DNA from: Didymella arachidicola
Lineage: Eukaryota; Ascomycota; Dothideomycetes; Pleosporales; Didymellaceae
DNA length: 64,000 nucleotides
Direction of reading: 5' to 3'
NCBI GenBank assembly: GCA_016630955.3
Contig: CM049999.1
Span: forward strand, 1,364,001-1,428,000
Both the position numbers and the translations under genes were made by a program. Below, piece by piece: positions 55,657-64,000 of the stretch; positions within the stretch are counted from its first letter, which is position 1; every line of letters begins with the position of its first letter. The notes under the pieces were generated by a model, which was not told the DNA's origin, searched no databases, and saw nothing but the letters and a program-made list of their open reading frames with translations.

Positions 55657-58600
55657 GGTATGTGGCTGGTTCCCATGTGTTTTCTGAGTCGGGGTATCCT
55701 AACCACTTGACTAGGTACTCGGTACTGCGTCCTTTCTTCCGTTGTTTTATTATTTTTTCGACTTCCCATTCGTCCTGGCCGTCTGCCTGGTAGTGGAAGT
55801 CTTTCTGGATTGGCGTTCTAGGGTCGGCTGGTTCCAACAGCGAGATGTGGAACACTGGATGGATCTTTGCATCCTTGGGCAGCGCAAGTCGATAGTTGAC
55901 TGAGCTGATTTGTTTGGAAATGAAAAATGGTCCGACCTTGACTTTGTCCAGTTTTTTCGTTAGTCGCCGTGTGCGTAGGTTTTTCGTAAGGAGATACACT
56001 TTATCCCCCTCCTTTAGCAGAGGCGCCGTTTTTCGTTTCTTGTTAACGTAAGAGATGCTTCGTGACTGAGCTTTGGCGATGTTATCGAGCGATTTTCTGT
56101 GTACTTCCTTCAGTGCTTCGACGGAGTTAATCGCTGATTCCGTTTGAATGTTACTGTCCAATGATCTGGTAAAGAGATTTGGGTGTCTCCCGTGGTTTGC
56201 GAAGAACGGCGTTACGCCTGTTGCTTCTGACAATTTGTTGTTGTACGCGATTTGTGCCATAGGTAGCAGTGAAACCCAGTTGTCTTGCTGCTGGTTGCAG
56301 TAGATGCGGAGGTACGTCTCCATTGTTTGGTTTACTCGTTCTGTTTGGCCATCCGTCTGCGGATGATACGCGGTTGACAGTTTTTTCTTGGTACCAATGG
56401 CTGCTAACAGCGTGGTCCAGTAGTTCGATGTAAACAACTTGTCTCTATCGCTAATGATTGATTCGGGAATGCCGTGGTGTCGAACAATCCTATCCAGGTA
56501 CACTCGTGCGAGCTGCTCTGCAGTGTAGCTGTGGCGGAAAGGCACAAACTCAGCGGCTTTCGTGAATCGATCGACTACAACGAAGATTGAGTCATAGGTG
56601 TATCCTGTTACAGGATCCTTGGAGACAGGTAGCTGTGTAACGAAATCCATCGTGATATTCGTCCATGGTGCCGTTGGCGGCTCCATTGCCTGTGCTTCTC
56701 CATACTTGGCGTGCGTGCTGTGTTTGTTCTGCTGACAGCTTACACAATTCTTGATGAACTTGGCGACCTTGTCGCGCATGTTTGGGAACTCGTAATGTCT
56801 CTTGATGAGTTCCATTGTTCTGGTGATACCGGGGTGTCCATGAAGCGGGTCATCGTGGTGACTGCTTATGACTTCTTCCTCCAGTTCCTCTGGTACCTGT
56901 GATGGTACATGATGCTCTTGGCGTACTAGCATCATATTGTTGAGCTGCTGGGACGGTCCTAACGATCCGTCGCTATTGATACCAAGGATCGCCGATTCGT
57001 TGATCGTCTTGGATCCTGCGAGGTCGTGTCGTCGACTAAGTGCGTCGGCTCTGCCGTTGTCCTTTCCTGGTGTATAGAGGATCTTGAATTTGTATTGTCC
57101 GAGGGTCTCGGACCATCGTACTTGTCGTCTGTTCAATACCTTTGTCGTCGTGAAGTGTACCAGGTTTTTGTGATCCGTGTAGATCGTAAGTTCCGAACAA
57201 CTTTCAGCGTAGACTCGCCAATGTTCTAGGGCGGATACGATCGCGAGTAGTTCTTTGTCGTGTACGTCGTATCGTTCTTCGGGTCCTGAGAACTTGCGTG
57301 AGTAGTAGGCAATCGGGTGCCATTGACCATCTCGTTCTTGTGTAATGCATGCTCCTAATGCCAAATCTGAGGCATCTGTTTCCATCCGCAGCGGCTCTCC
57401 GCTCCTGAATGTAACCAATGTGGGTGGATCTACACAAGCTTGCTTTAGTGTTTCGAAAGCTTTGTCCTGATCCTCGCCCCACTTGAAGGGTGTGTCCTTC
57501 CGCGTAAGTTTCGTAAGCGGCAAGGCCTTCGTGGAGTAATCTTTGATGAAGCGTCGGTTGAAGTTAACAAACCCAAGGAACTCTTGGATGTTCTTGACGG
57601 TTTTGGGTGTTGGCCAATCTTTTACAACCTGAATCTTTTCTTGGCTCATCTTGACTCCGTATCGTCCTACTACAAACCCTAGGAACTCGACTTCTTCCTT
57701 GTGCCATTCGCATTTCTCGGGTTTCAAGCGTAGGTGCGCTGCTCCTAGGCAGACAAGCACTTGTCGTACGTGTTCGACATGCTCTTCTAGTGTCTTGCTG
57801 TACACTAGGATGTCATCGAGGTACGCTACCACGGTAATGTCTAAGTGTGCCCTTAGTACGTTGTTGATTAAGGCCTGACATGTCGCTGGTGCGTTGGTGA
57901 GCCCGAATGGCATAACCAAATACTCGTAATGACCATAACGGGTTCTAAACGCCGTCTTCCATTCTTCGCCTTCCTTCATGCGGATGAGGTTGTACGCCCC
58001 TCTTAAATCCAACGCAGTGAAGTACTGTGCTCCGGCTAGCCGATCCTGTAGCTCGCTGATGTTCGGTAGCGGGTAACGGTTCTTGATCGTGATATCGTTG
58101 AGTTTTCGGAAATAAACGCAAGGTCGTAGCTTGCCGTCTTTCTTGGGTACGAATAGAACGGGAAATCCTGCTGGGGATTCTGATTCTCTGATGAATCCTT
58201 TCTCGAGGTTCTCCTTAAGGTATTTGCGCATTTCCTCAAGTTCCTTTTCGGACATCTGGTATATGGGCCCGAATGGGGGCTTCTTGCCTGGCTCGAGCTT
58301 AATCTCGTGGTCCCATTCTTGGTGCTGCGGTAGTGCTTTCGCAGTCTTCTCATCGCGGAAGAGGTCTATAAACTCTCTGTATTCGTCCGGGATGTCAGGA
58401 GTTGTACTGTTCTCCTTAACCGTCGCTTTGTGATCCAGGGGCTGGTTGGTATCTGCACGGTCGACCGCTCTATCTTGGCGCGTCTTGTTCGAAGAGATGT
58501 TGTTGATCTCCTTCTCATCCACCAGCTGCGTCGTGAGCTGCGCGGGTCGCTGTCCGGGTGTACCTGATCCGTGACACGTGAGCGTTATTCGCTGGTTCTT

Positions 58601-59028
58601 CCAGTCGATCCATGGATTGTGCTCTCTCAACCAAGGAAGTCCTAATATGATATCGTGGGCGGCCGTTCCCAGAACATCTAGGTCTATCAATTCCTCGTGG
58701 TTGAATACTTTCAGACGTCGCTGTACCACTTCGTGGGTCACAGTCGACTCTCCTGGCATTGGTTCTCCGTTGGCTACTCGTAAAGGGTATGGTTCCTCCT
58801 TTCTTCGCTTCTGCAAGCCTGCTTGCGCGATAGCGGATTGAGACACGTAGTTACTTTGTGCTCCTGAGTCCAACAATGCCGTCATCCTGGTGCCTTCTAG
58901 CACGACAGGGAATTTGATGAGGGACTGGGCCTCATTGGAATCCTGACGTCGATTCCGGGAGCCCTGGACTGCGTTGAGTGAAAGCTCTCGTCCGGGTCGT
59001 CCTTGGCGTCTGTTTGCCATATGTCTAA
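55544..59028 (-). CDS. pol: Pol polyprotein, expressed by -1 frameshift from gag
   Basis: The Pol frame overlaps gag and begins in practice at the slippery site (59026-59032), giving about 1160 Pol residues. Retropepsin is ALLDSGAQSNYVS near 58880. Reverse transcriptase has LPWLREHNPWIDWKNQR-type tether sequences, FVPKKDGKLRPCVYFRKLN, MPFGLTNAPATCQALIN and the YLDD active site at about 57811-57822. RNase H has METDASDLALGA. Integrase has the HHCC finger (HGHPGITRTMELIKRH, CVSCQQNKH), the DDE core (ITMDFVTQLP, IISDRDKLFTSNYW, AYHPQTDGQTERVNQT) and a C-terminal chromodomain (EWEVEKIIKQRK, EYLVKWLGYPDSENTWEP). In chromoviruses that domain directs integration to modified histones. No ATG opens the frame upstream of MANRRQGR, which supports frameshifting. 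No stops were seen. Confidence 0.92.
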
Positions 59029-61149
59029 AAAAGACTCGTCCTGGGGCATAAAACCGCTCAGGCGTTTTAGCGTTTCGTGGTTCCTGCACTTCGGGTGGAA
59101 GCACTCAGCCCATTCTTGGCCGTAGCACCTCTCGTTTTGTACCATGTGCATGTTGAATATGTCTTCCACGCATTCAATTCCTGGAAAGTGGAGATTCGTG
59201 CGCTTATCCCACAAGTGTTCTGCGCAATAGGTATCCATACATTCCCACCAGTATTCCTCGCAGCCCTCGGGCTTACTCGGAAACCATCCACTGTCCAGTT
59301 TGTACTGTCTGTGGTCTTCGCAGGCTTCGTGGTAGCACTGCGTAGGTGGTAGTCGAGGATGGTACGGGTTTCGAATATCCTGGAACAGCTTCGACGTATA
59401 GCTCGGCGTTGGCAAAGCGGGCTGTCGGTCGAAGTCGGGTTCGTCTCGACTTCGAGCGTATAAGTTGTAGTCGTCCAGCTGTTGCTGAGTTGCAGAGTTG
59501 CTTTCTTTCCAGCGGATAAAGTCTTCCGTGTGCCATTCCTTGTTAGTCTTCTGTGCGTTGGCTACCTGTTGGTCGAATCTCTCAAGTGCTTCGGGGTCAC
59601 CGAGCAAGTACCGTCTTGACCGTTGAATATTTTCTTCCGTCATCCAATCACGGACAGACTCGACATCCTGTAGGCTTGGTGTCTGGATAGTAACGGATGA
59701 CGCCTCTCCCTTGTGCTCTGGGATGTTGTTGACAATGGTCAAATTTATCGTTGGTACTCGAGGTTCTTGAAAGACAGGAGTCTGGGTGGATTGGTCGCGC
59801 GAGACCATCATGTCCTGACTATGTTGCGTTTTGTCGCATACAATTAAACGTTTCCCTTCCTTTGAATAGTACTTGTCGTTGAGCCGGAAAAAGGAATCGT
59901 AGTATCGTTTGCCGACAATAATGCTGTCGTCCTTAATGTCGCACTCTACCACATGGTGTTGGCGGGGATCATTGTCAATCCACTCCTCCTTAGGGTAGGG
60001 TGTTGGTGACCGAACTTGTTTGTTCGAAACATCTTCGTCGGATTCCTCAATGTAGTCGTCATCGAGTCCGGAAGTGGGGTCTTCCATGAGACGTCCCATC
60101 TCATTAGTAACGACCTCCCACTCTTGGTCGCCGCTGTCGTCATGAGCCAGCATGTTCAGCTGTCTGGTCACTTTGTTCTTCATGCGACAGTCGCGGGCGT
60201 AGTGGCCTGTCTTGCCACAGCCGTAACAAGTCACTGAAGACTTATCACCGCGGTTGTTACTACCCTTCTTTTTCTCATTCCATCGTTCAGGTCCTTTGTT
60301 AATGTTGGAGAGGTCCATTGCTGCAGGACCGTAGTATCCACTGTTCGTATCGTTGTGGACACGGCGTCCCATGTTGGCTTGGTAAGGGCCGCCACGTTGG
60401 CCACGGCGGTAGTTGTTGTTGCGCCATTGGTTGCGTGGAGCCTGGGGTGGGCGAGCGACTTGAGTCACGGCTCGCGCACGAGGGTCCTCTCTTAATTCTT
60501 GTTGAAGGTCGTAGAGCTTGACGTCGATACTGATCGCTTCGTTTACTAGTGCGTCGAAGGTATCGGTAGCTGCGGCAGTCCGCATGAGCTCCTCCTTGAC
60601 CTTGGGCTTAAGGCCTTGTTTGAACATGGTCATCAGCGCAACGTCGTCCCAGCCGGTGAACGTAGCTACTTGCTGAAACTTGGCAGCGTAGTCGGCGGCG
60701 GACGCAGTTTGTCGGATGCGCTGAATCTCGCGTCGGGCGATGGTTGGTTCGTTGTGCACTCCAAATACTTGGCGAATCTGTTCCTTGAACAGATCGAAGT
60801 CTTCGATCCATGGGTCGATGTCTGCTGAGTTGCTTGCTCCGTCGTGGTAACGGCGAATAAAGGGTTTGATCCAAGTGAACGCGCGATCCTTCATAAACGT
60901 ACTCACAAAAGTGACACGTTTCTCCTCTGGGATGCGTTCTCCTTGGAACATGAAAAACAGATCGAACTTCATGAGCCAGTCTTCCAGCTTGTCGCGAGTG
61001 CCATCGAAGGCCTCGGGTTTAGCCACTGGGTAAACACTGGTAGGGGCAGGCGCCGCTGCCTCCTCGTCCATGTCGAGATCGTCATCAGCCGTACGGCGTG
61101 ATGCGTTGGAGTTGCTTGGGGTAGCACGGGATCCTGAGGTAGTACTCAT
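58897..61149 (-). CDS. gag: Gag polyprotein with zinc knuckle and Cys/His-rich tail
   Basis: 750 aa from the ATG at 61149, only 17 nt after the 5' LTR. Residues 35-215 form the retrotransposon Gag capsid fold (PEAFDGTRDKLEDWLMKFDL, WDDVALMTMFKQGLKPKVKE). An Arg/Gly-rich stretch precedes the CCHC knuckle CYGCGKTGHYARDC at about 307-320. The following 430 residues are unusual for Gag. An acidic, Asp-rich part is followed by three C-x4-C-x2-H units: CYHEACEDH (about 605), CMDTYCAEH (about 637) and CFHPKCRNH (about 684). Capsid assembly and RNA binding are expected for the first half. The tail role is unknown. The last 43 codons overlap pol after the slippery heptamer. Confidence 0.9.
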   Translation of the reverse strand: MSTTSGSRATPSNSNASRRTADDDLDMDEEAAAPAPTSVYPVAKPEAFDGTRDKLEDWLMKFDLFFMFQGERIPEEKRVTFVSTFMKDRAFTWIKPFIRRYHDGASNSADIDPWIEDFDLFKEQIRQVFGVHNEPTIARREIQRIRQTASAADYAAKFQQVATFTGWDDVALMTMFKQGLKPKVKEELMRTAAATDTFDALVNEAISIDVKLYDLQQELREDPRARAVTQVARPPQAPRNQWRNNNYRRGQRGGPYQANMGRRVHNDTNSGYYGPAAMDLSNINKGPERWNEKKKGSNNRGDKSSVTCYGCGKTGHYARDCRMKNKVTRQLNMLAHDDSGDQEWEVVTNEMGRLMEDPTSGLDDDYIEESDEDVSNKQVRSPTPYPKEEWIDNDPRQHHVVECDIKDDSIIVGKRYYDSFFRLNDKYYSKEGKRLIVCDKTQHSQDMMVSRDQSTQTPVFQEPRVPTINLTIVNNIPEHKGEASSVTIQTPSLQDVESVRDWMTEENIQRSRRYLLGDPEALERFDQQVANAQKTNKEWHTEDFIRWKESNSATQQQLDDYNLYARSRDEPDFDRQPALPTPSYTSKLFQDIRNPYHPRLPPTQCYHEACEDHRQYKLDSGWFPSKPEGCEEYWWECMDTYCAEHLWDKRTNLHFPGIECVEDIFNMHMVQNERCYGQEWAECFHPKCRNHETLKRLSGFMPQDESFLDIWQTDAKDDPDESFHSTQSRAPGIDVRIPMRPSPSSNSLSC
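59026..59032 (-). promoter_or_regulatory. -1 ribosomal frameshift heptamer U-UUU-UUA
   Basis: Minus-strand TTTTTTA lies so that gag codons read TCT-TTT-TTA, the exact N-NNW-WWH register for a -1 slip. After slippage the next codon is AGA, and the frame continues as RHMANRRQGR of Pol. Confidence 0.85.
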
Positions 61150-61166
61150 CTTGGGGGTGTTCAAAA

Positions 61167-61635
61167 TGTTGAAGTCGTACTTTAAGCAAAGCTCGTAAGC
61201 ACTAATTCTATTGGTTCTCAGGGATGAGTACGGTGACAGGAAGCCGAAGGGGTTGGTTGCAATAAGGTGTACAGATACGATCTGTCAGTCTTGAAAGCAA
61301 GGTAACGATGAGTAGTACAGAGTAGACTGTCTAGCTCGAAGGTTGGGTTTGAGATCCAAAGACAAACTTGATAACTTAGGTTGAACACACACTGTAAGAG
61401 TTGTGTTCCTACTAGAATATATACTTAGTAGGAAAGCTAGAGTATCCCTTAATGCGCCTTGTTCCCTTGTAACTCGGGATGCATTGTCTTCCCAGGATGT
61501 GGTGGCATCCTGTGATTCTTGGGATGACGCTTCTTGGCGGGATGTCGACGCATGTCACGTGACACGTGACACGCTGTCATCCAAGCGCTTGCCCCGCTTC
61601 CCATCAGTACCTTGTTTCCTTCAGAGATCGTAACA
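61167..61635 (-). repeat. 5' LTR (right copy)
   Basis: 469 bp, sharing the R/U5 side with the left LTR. Its U3 side has several GGGATG/CATCC motifs (61480-61600) and GTCACGTGACACGTGAC instead of the TGATCA cluster. No TGG-type tRNA primer site follows it on the minus strand. Confidence 0.88.
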
Positions 61636-62917
61636 TAGCCTAGTATATTTATAAAGTATTAACTAAGGCTAAAAGTAAAGTTTAGTTATAAGTATAACTA
61701 TAAGAAAGCCCTCTATAAGAATCCTAAGATAATATAAGGCTAGTTTAGCCTAGTAGCTAATATTAAAGCTAAGTATAGTATTATAAACAAAGATATATAT
61801 AACTTTAATAAGACTAGCTTTATAATAGGTTAGATTACCCCTAGAGTAGTAGTTATAGATATAGAGAACTAAAGATAAGTAAAGTAGATATAGCTAGGTA
61901 ATAAGAAGTAGGCTATATTAATCTTAGGTGTAAATACTATAGAGTAGGCTATTCTACCCTTTATTATCTTTAAAGCTAAAACCTACACTACTAACTAGTC
62001 TAAGGATAAAAATCTACCCTAGGACTAGGTAATTAAGGTCTCTAAGAATAGCTAGACTAATAATAAGCTTAGTCTTAACTAGTTAAAGTACTTTAATAGG
62101 TATACTAAGAAGCGTACCTATAGGACCTACTATTTGCTACTTATAGACGGCTATAAGAGCTACTAGGCTGTAGTATTTACCTAATACTATAAAGAAAATA
62201 AGATTATAACTCTTATAATGCCTATATACTTATTACACCTCTTATAGCTACTTAATATAGGTTATTTTACCCCTTTGAAGTAAGAGTATAGGTATTAGGT
62301 TAATAAGCTCTTATATAACTAGATTAACTATATAGATAAGTAGTTATTTCTAGTATACTTAAGAGTAGTATATAATACAACTATTACCTCTAGTAATATC
62401 TAGAGAGGGTTCTAAGGCGCTAGATTAGTCCTCTTTAACCTAGAATAGGTTATATTAACTCTTAATATAAGGCTGTAGACTCTATTACCCTAACTACCTA
62501 CTAATAATAAGCTCTAGCAGTTCTAAACCCCTAAAAACCTACTTAAATTTTAGTTACAATTAACTCTAATTTAAGATAAGTATAAGAGGTAGTAGGGCAG
62601 CTTACTAAATTTAGTATATAGCGCGCTAGAGTACTATATAAAGAGGGGAGTAAAGGTAGTATACTAGCTTATATTAATAAGAAAGGAATATAATAAGCTT
62701 TAAGAGGCTCTAGTAGCTGCAATAGAGCGGAAATTATATAAAAAGAAGTAAATTTAAATAGAAGAGAGTATAATAGTTAAAGAAGTATAGCGTTTAACTA
62801 CTCTAAAGGAGTTTAGCGTGCGTAGTAATAGTAAGAAGCTAAAGAAGAAGATACGCGCTAAAAGAGGTAAACTATCCTAATAATAGTATAGAATATATAG
62901 AGAAATAAAGTATAATA
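61636..62917 (+). mobile_element. Fot1/pogo-type transposon A2, heavily RIP-mutated, truncated both sides
   Basis: Extremely AT-rich, full of TAG and TAA, yet it aligns codon by codon with the intact copy at the right edge: YNYKKALYKNP, LLLIDGYKSY, LLNIGYFTPLK, YKRGSLLNLVYSALEYY-like stretches. It begins in the CENP-B-like domain (at the gypsy LTR) and ends inside the C-terminal zinc knuckle, where transposon A3 inserted at TA (62916-62917). Trp, Gln and Arg codons became stops and Asp/Gly codons became Asn/Ser, the pattern of CpA-to-TpA change on both strands. Confidence 0.85.
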
Positions 62918-64000
62918 ACGTACCTCACGGGTAAGTGGGCCACCCTGTCTAGTGGGCCACTTTTGCCAAGACCACACCAAACTTCACATTAAATTGTAGT
63001 ATAGTAACAGCACCTCGCGTATGGGGGTTCTGAGGAAGACGTCCTGGCAAGGTCCATGGTAGATAAGTGTTATTTACACGTTCGCGCGTTGTGCCCTGTC
63101 TCTCCGCACGTTCCACACCGTCGTTGGGATAGTTCACCTCCTTCAGCGCGCATCCTCTTCTTTGGCTTCTTACCATCACCACGCACGCCAAACTCCTTTA
63201 GAGCAGTTAAACGCTGTGCCTCTTCAACTGTTATGCTCCCTCCTGTTTGAATTCGCTTCCTTTTATGTGATTTGCGCTCTGTTGCAGCTGCTAGAGCCTC
63301 TCGAAGCTCATCACGTTCCTTTCTCATCAACGCAAGCTGGTGCGCTACCTTTGCTCCCCCCTTTGCATAGTGCTCTAGCGCGCTATACACTGAATTTGGT
63401 GAGCTGCCCTGCTGCCTCTTATACTTGTCTCGAATTAGAGTTGATTGCGACTGAAATTCAAGCAGGTTTTTGGGGGTTTGGGACTGCCAGGGCTCGTTGT
63501 TGGTAGGTAGTTGGGGTGATGGAGTCCGCAGCCTCACATTGAGGGTTGATATGACCCGTTCTGGGTCAAAGGGGACCAATCCAGCGCCTCGGAACCCTCC
63601 CTGGATGTTGCTAGGGGTGATAGTCGCGTTATATGCTGCTCTTAAGCATACTAGGAACGACTGCTTGTCTATGTGGTTGATCCGGTTGCGCGAGAGCTTG
63701 TTGACCTGATGCCCGTACTCCCGCTTCAAAGGGGCAAAACAACCCACATCAAGCGGCTGCAAGAGGTGCGATGAGTGCGCAGGCATTGTAAGAGTTACAA
63801 TCTTGTTCTCTTTGCAGTATTGGGTGAATGCTGCGGCCTGGTGGCTCTCATGGCCGTCTATAAGTAGCAAACGGTGGGTCCCATAGGTACGCTCCTTAGT
63901 ATGCCTGTTAAAGTGCTTCAACCAGTCAAGACCAAGCTCGTTGTTGGTCCAGCCGTTCTCAGAGACCCCAATTACCCAGTCCTGGGGCAGATCTTTGTCC
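62918..64000 (-). mobile_element. Fot1/pogo-type transposon A3, undecayed, runs off the window
   Basis: It starts with ACGTACCTCACGGG after a TA, and has two AGTGGGCCAC copies and TTTTGCCAAGACC, matching the end of element A1. The transposase reads leftwards towards this end. Only the 3' part of the element lies in the window. Confidence 0.88.
63070..64000 (-). CDS. Pogo-type DDE transposase with C-terminal zinc knuckle (5' partial)
   Basis: The visible 309 codons are open and continue past the window edge (LPQDWVIGVSENGWTNNELG at the border). Second and third catalytic motifs are intact: LLLIDGHESHQ and HSSHLLQPLDVGCFAPLKRE. A long helical, charged region (LMRKERDELREALAAATERK) precedes SHKRKRIQTGG and the final CCHC finger CGTCGETGHNARTC just before the stop. 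This copy is the template that makes the lesions in the other pogo copies readable. It may be active if its first catalytic Asp and HTH domains, outside the window, are intact. Confidence 0.88.
   Translation of the reverse strand, partial: DKDLPQDWVIGVSENGWTNNELGLDWLKHFNRHTKERTYGTHRLLLIDGHESHQAAAFTQYCKENKIVTLTMPAHSSHLLQPLDVGCFAPLKREYGHQVNKLSRNRINHIDKQSFLVCLRAAYNATITPSNIQGGFRGAGLVPFDPERVISTLNVRLRTPSPQLPTNNEPWQSQTPKNLLEFQSQSTLIRDKYKRQQGSSPNSVYSALEHYAKGGAKVAHQLALMRKERDELREALAAATERKSHKRKRIQTGGSITVEEAQRLTALKEFGVRGDGKKPKKRMRAEGGELSQRRCGTCGETGHNARTCK

Larger units (their letters stand above)
54466..61635 (-). mobile_element. Ty3/gypsy chromovirus retrotransposon with an antisense accessory ORF
   Basis: LTRs at 54466-54982 and 61167-61635 both start TGTTGAAGTC and end GATCGTAACA on the plus strand. 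Gag and Pol run leftwards between them. A polypurine tract abuts the left (3') LTR. Order of Pol domains is protease, reverse transcriptase, RNase H, integrase, chromodomain. Five-base flanks (GTATT left, TAGCC right) do not match. The body shows normal base composition and long intact frames, so it is young compared with the decayed pogo DNA on both sides. Confidence 0.92.

Noticed and set aside
51246..62917. One pogo element split in two by the gypsy insertion
   Set aside because: The left part already extends beyond the point where the right part begins, so they are two overlapping copies, not two halves.
1..64000. tRNA, rRNA, CRISPR arrays
   Set aside because: No tRNA-like A/B boxes with a foldable acceptor stem, no rRNA-like sequence and no regularly spaced repeats were seen on either strand.

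Overview
The window looks like a chromosome segment of a filamentous ascomycete, probably a Dothideomycete (class level is inference). Genes are compact and on both strands. Introns are 45-70 bp, GT-AG, with CTAAC/CTGAC-type branch sites. Orthologues are typical of Pezizomycotina, and parts of the repeats carry the CpA-to-TpA decay left by repeat-induced point mutation (RIP). I assembled exons by hand from splice sites and reading-frame phase, so coordinates marked as joined are models.

1-42.4 kb is mostly gene-dense housekeeping DNA. It holds a secreted COG1840-type binding protein, a broken serine carboxypeptidase, SEC72, the cap-binding subunit CBC1/CBP80, a CaMKK-type kinase, the TRAPP subunit BET5, the divergent ribosome-biogenesis pair LTV1/LSG1, an MFS siderophore-type transporter, a GT32 mannosyltransferase, two membrane proteins of unknown function, the SNF1 beta subunit, a NIPA-type Mg2+ transporter, GSK3, an intact HET-domain gene and a Cys-rich GPI-type surface protein. 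CaMKK (an upstream kinase of SNF1 in other fungi), the SNF1 beta subunit and GSK3 are all signalling genes, but they are not adjacent.

42.4-51 kb is a decaying accessory zone. It contains a HET-domain pseudogene, a fragment of a fungal F-box-like family and a DUF3176-like membrane-protein pseudogene, all broken by stops of the kind C-to-T/G-to-A change produces. Weak hypothetical ORFs are also present.

51.1-64 kb is a nest of transposons. A RIP-decayed Fot1/pogo-type element is interrupted by a second, younger pogo element with 62-bp inverted repeats and TA target duplication. It is then cut by a Ty3/gypsy chromovirus on the minus strand. Beyond that is another RIP-decayed pogo copy, itself hit by a fresh pogo copy that runs off the window. 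The gypsy element is the most interesting object. Gag and Pol overlap with an in-frame U-UUU-UUA slippery heptamer. Gag has an unusual Cys/His-rich tail. Pol ends in a chromodomain. A separate 195-codon ORF on the opposite strand encodes a Zn(II)2Cys6 cluster, a coiled coil and an acidic tail, which is the layout of a small Gal4-type regulator. Its two LTRs share the R/U5 side but not U3, it has no target duplication, and its flanks lie at non-complementary points of two pogo copies, so it appears to be a recombinant between two insertions.
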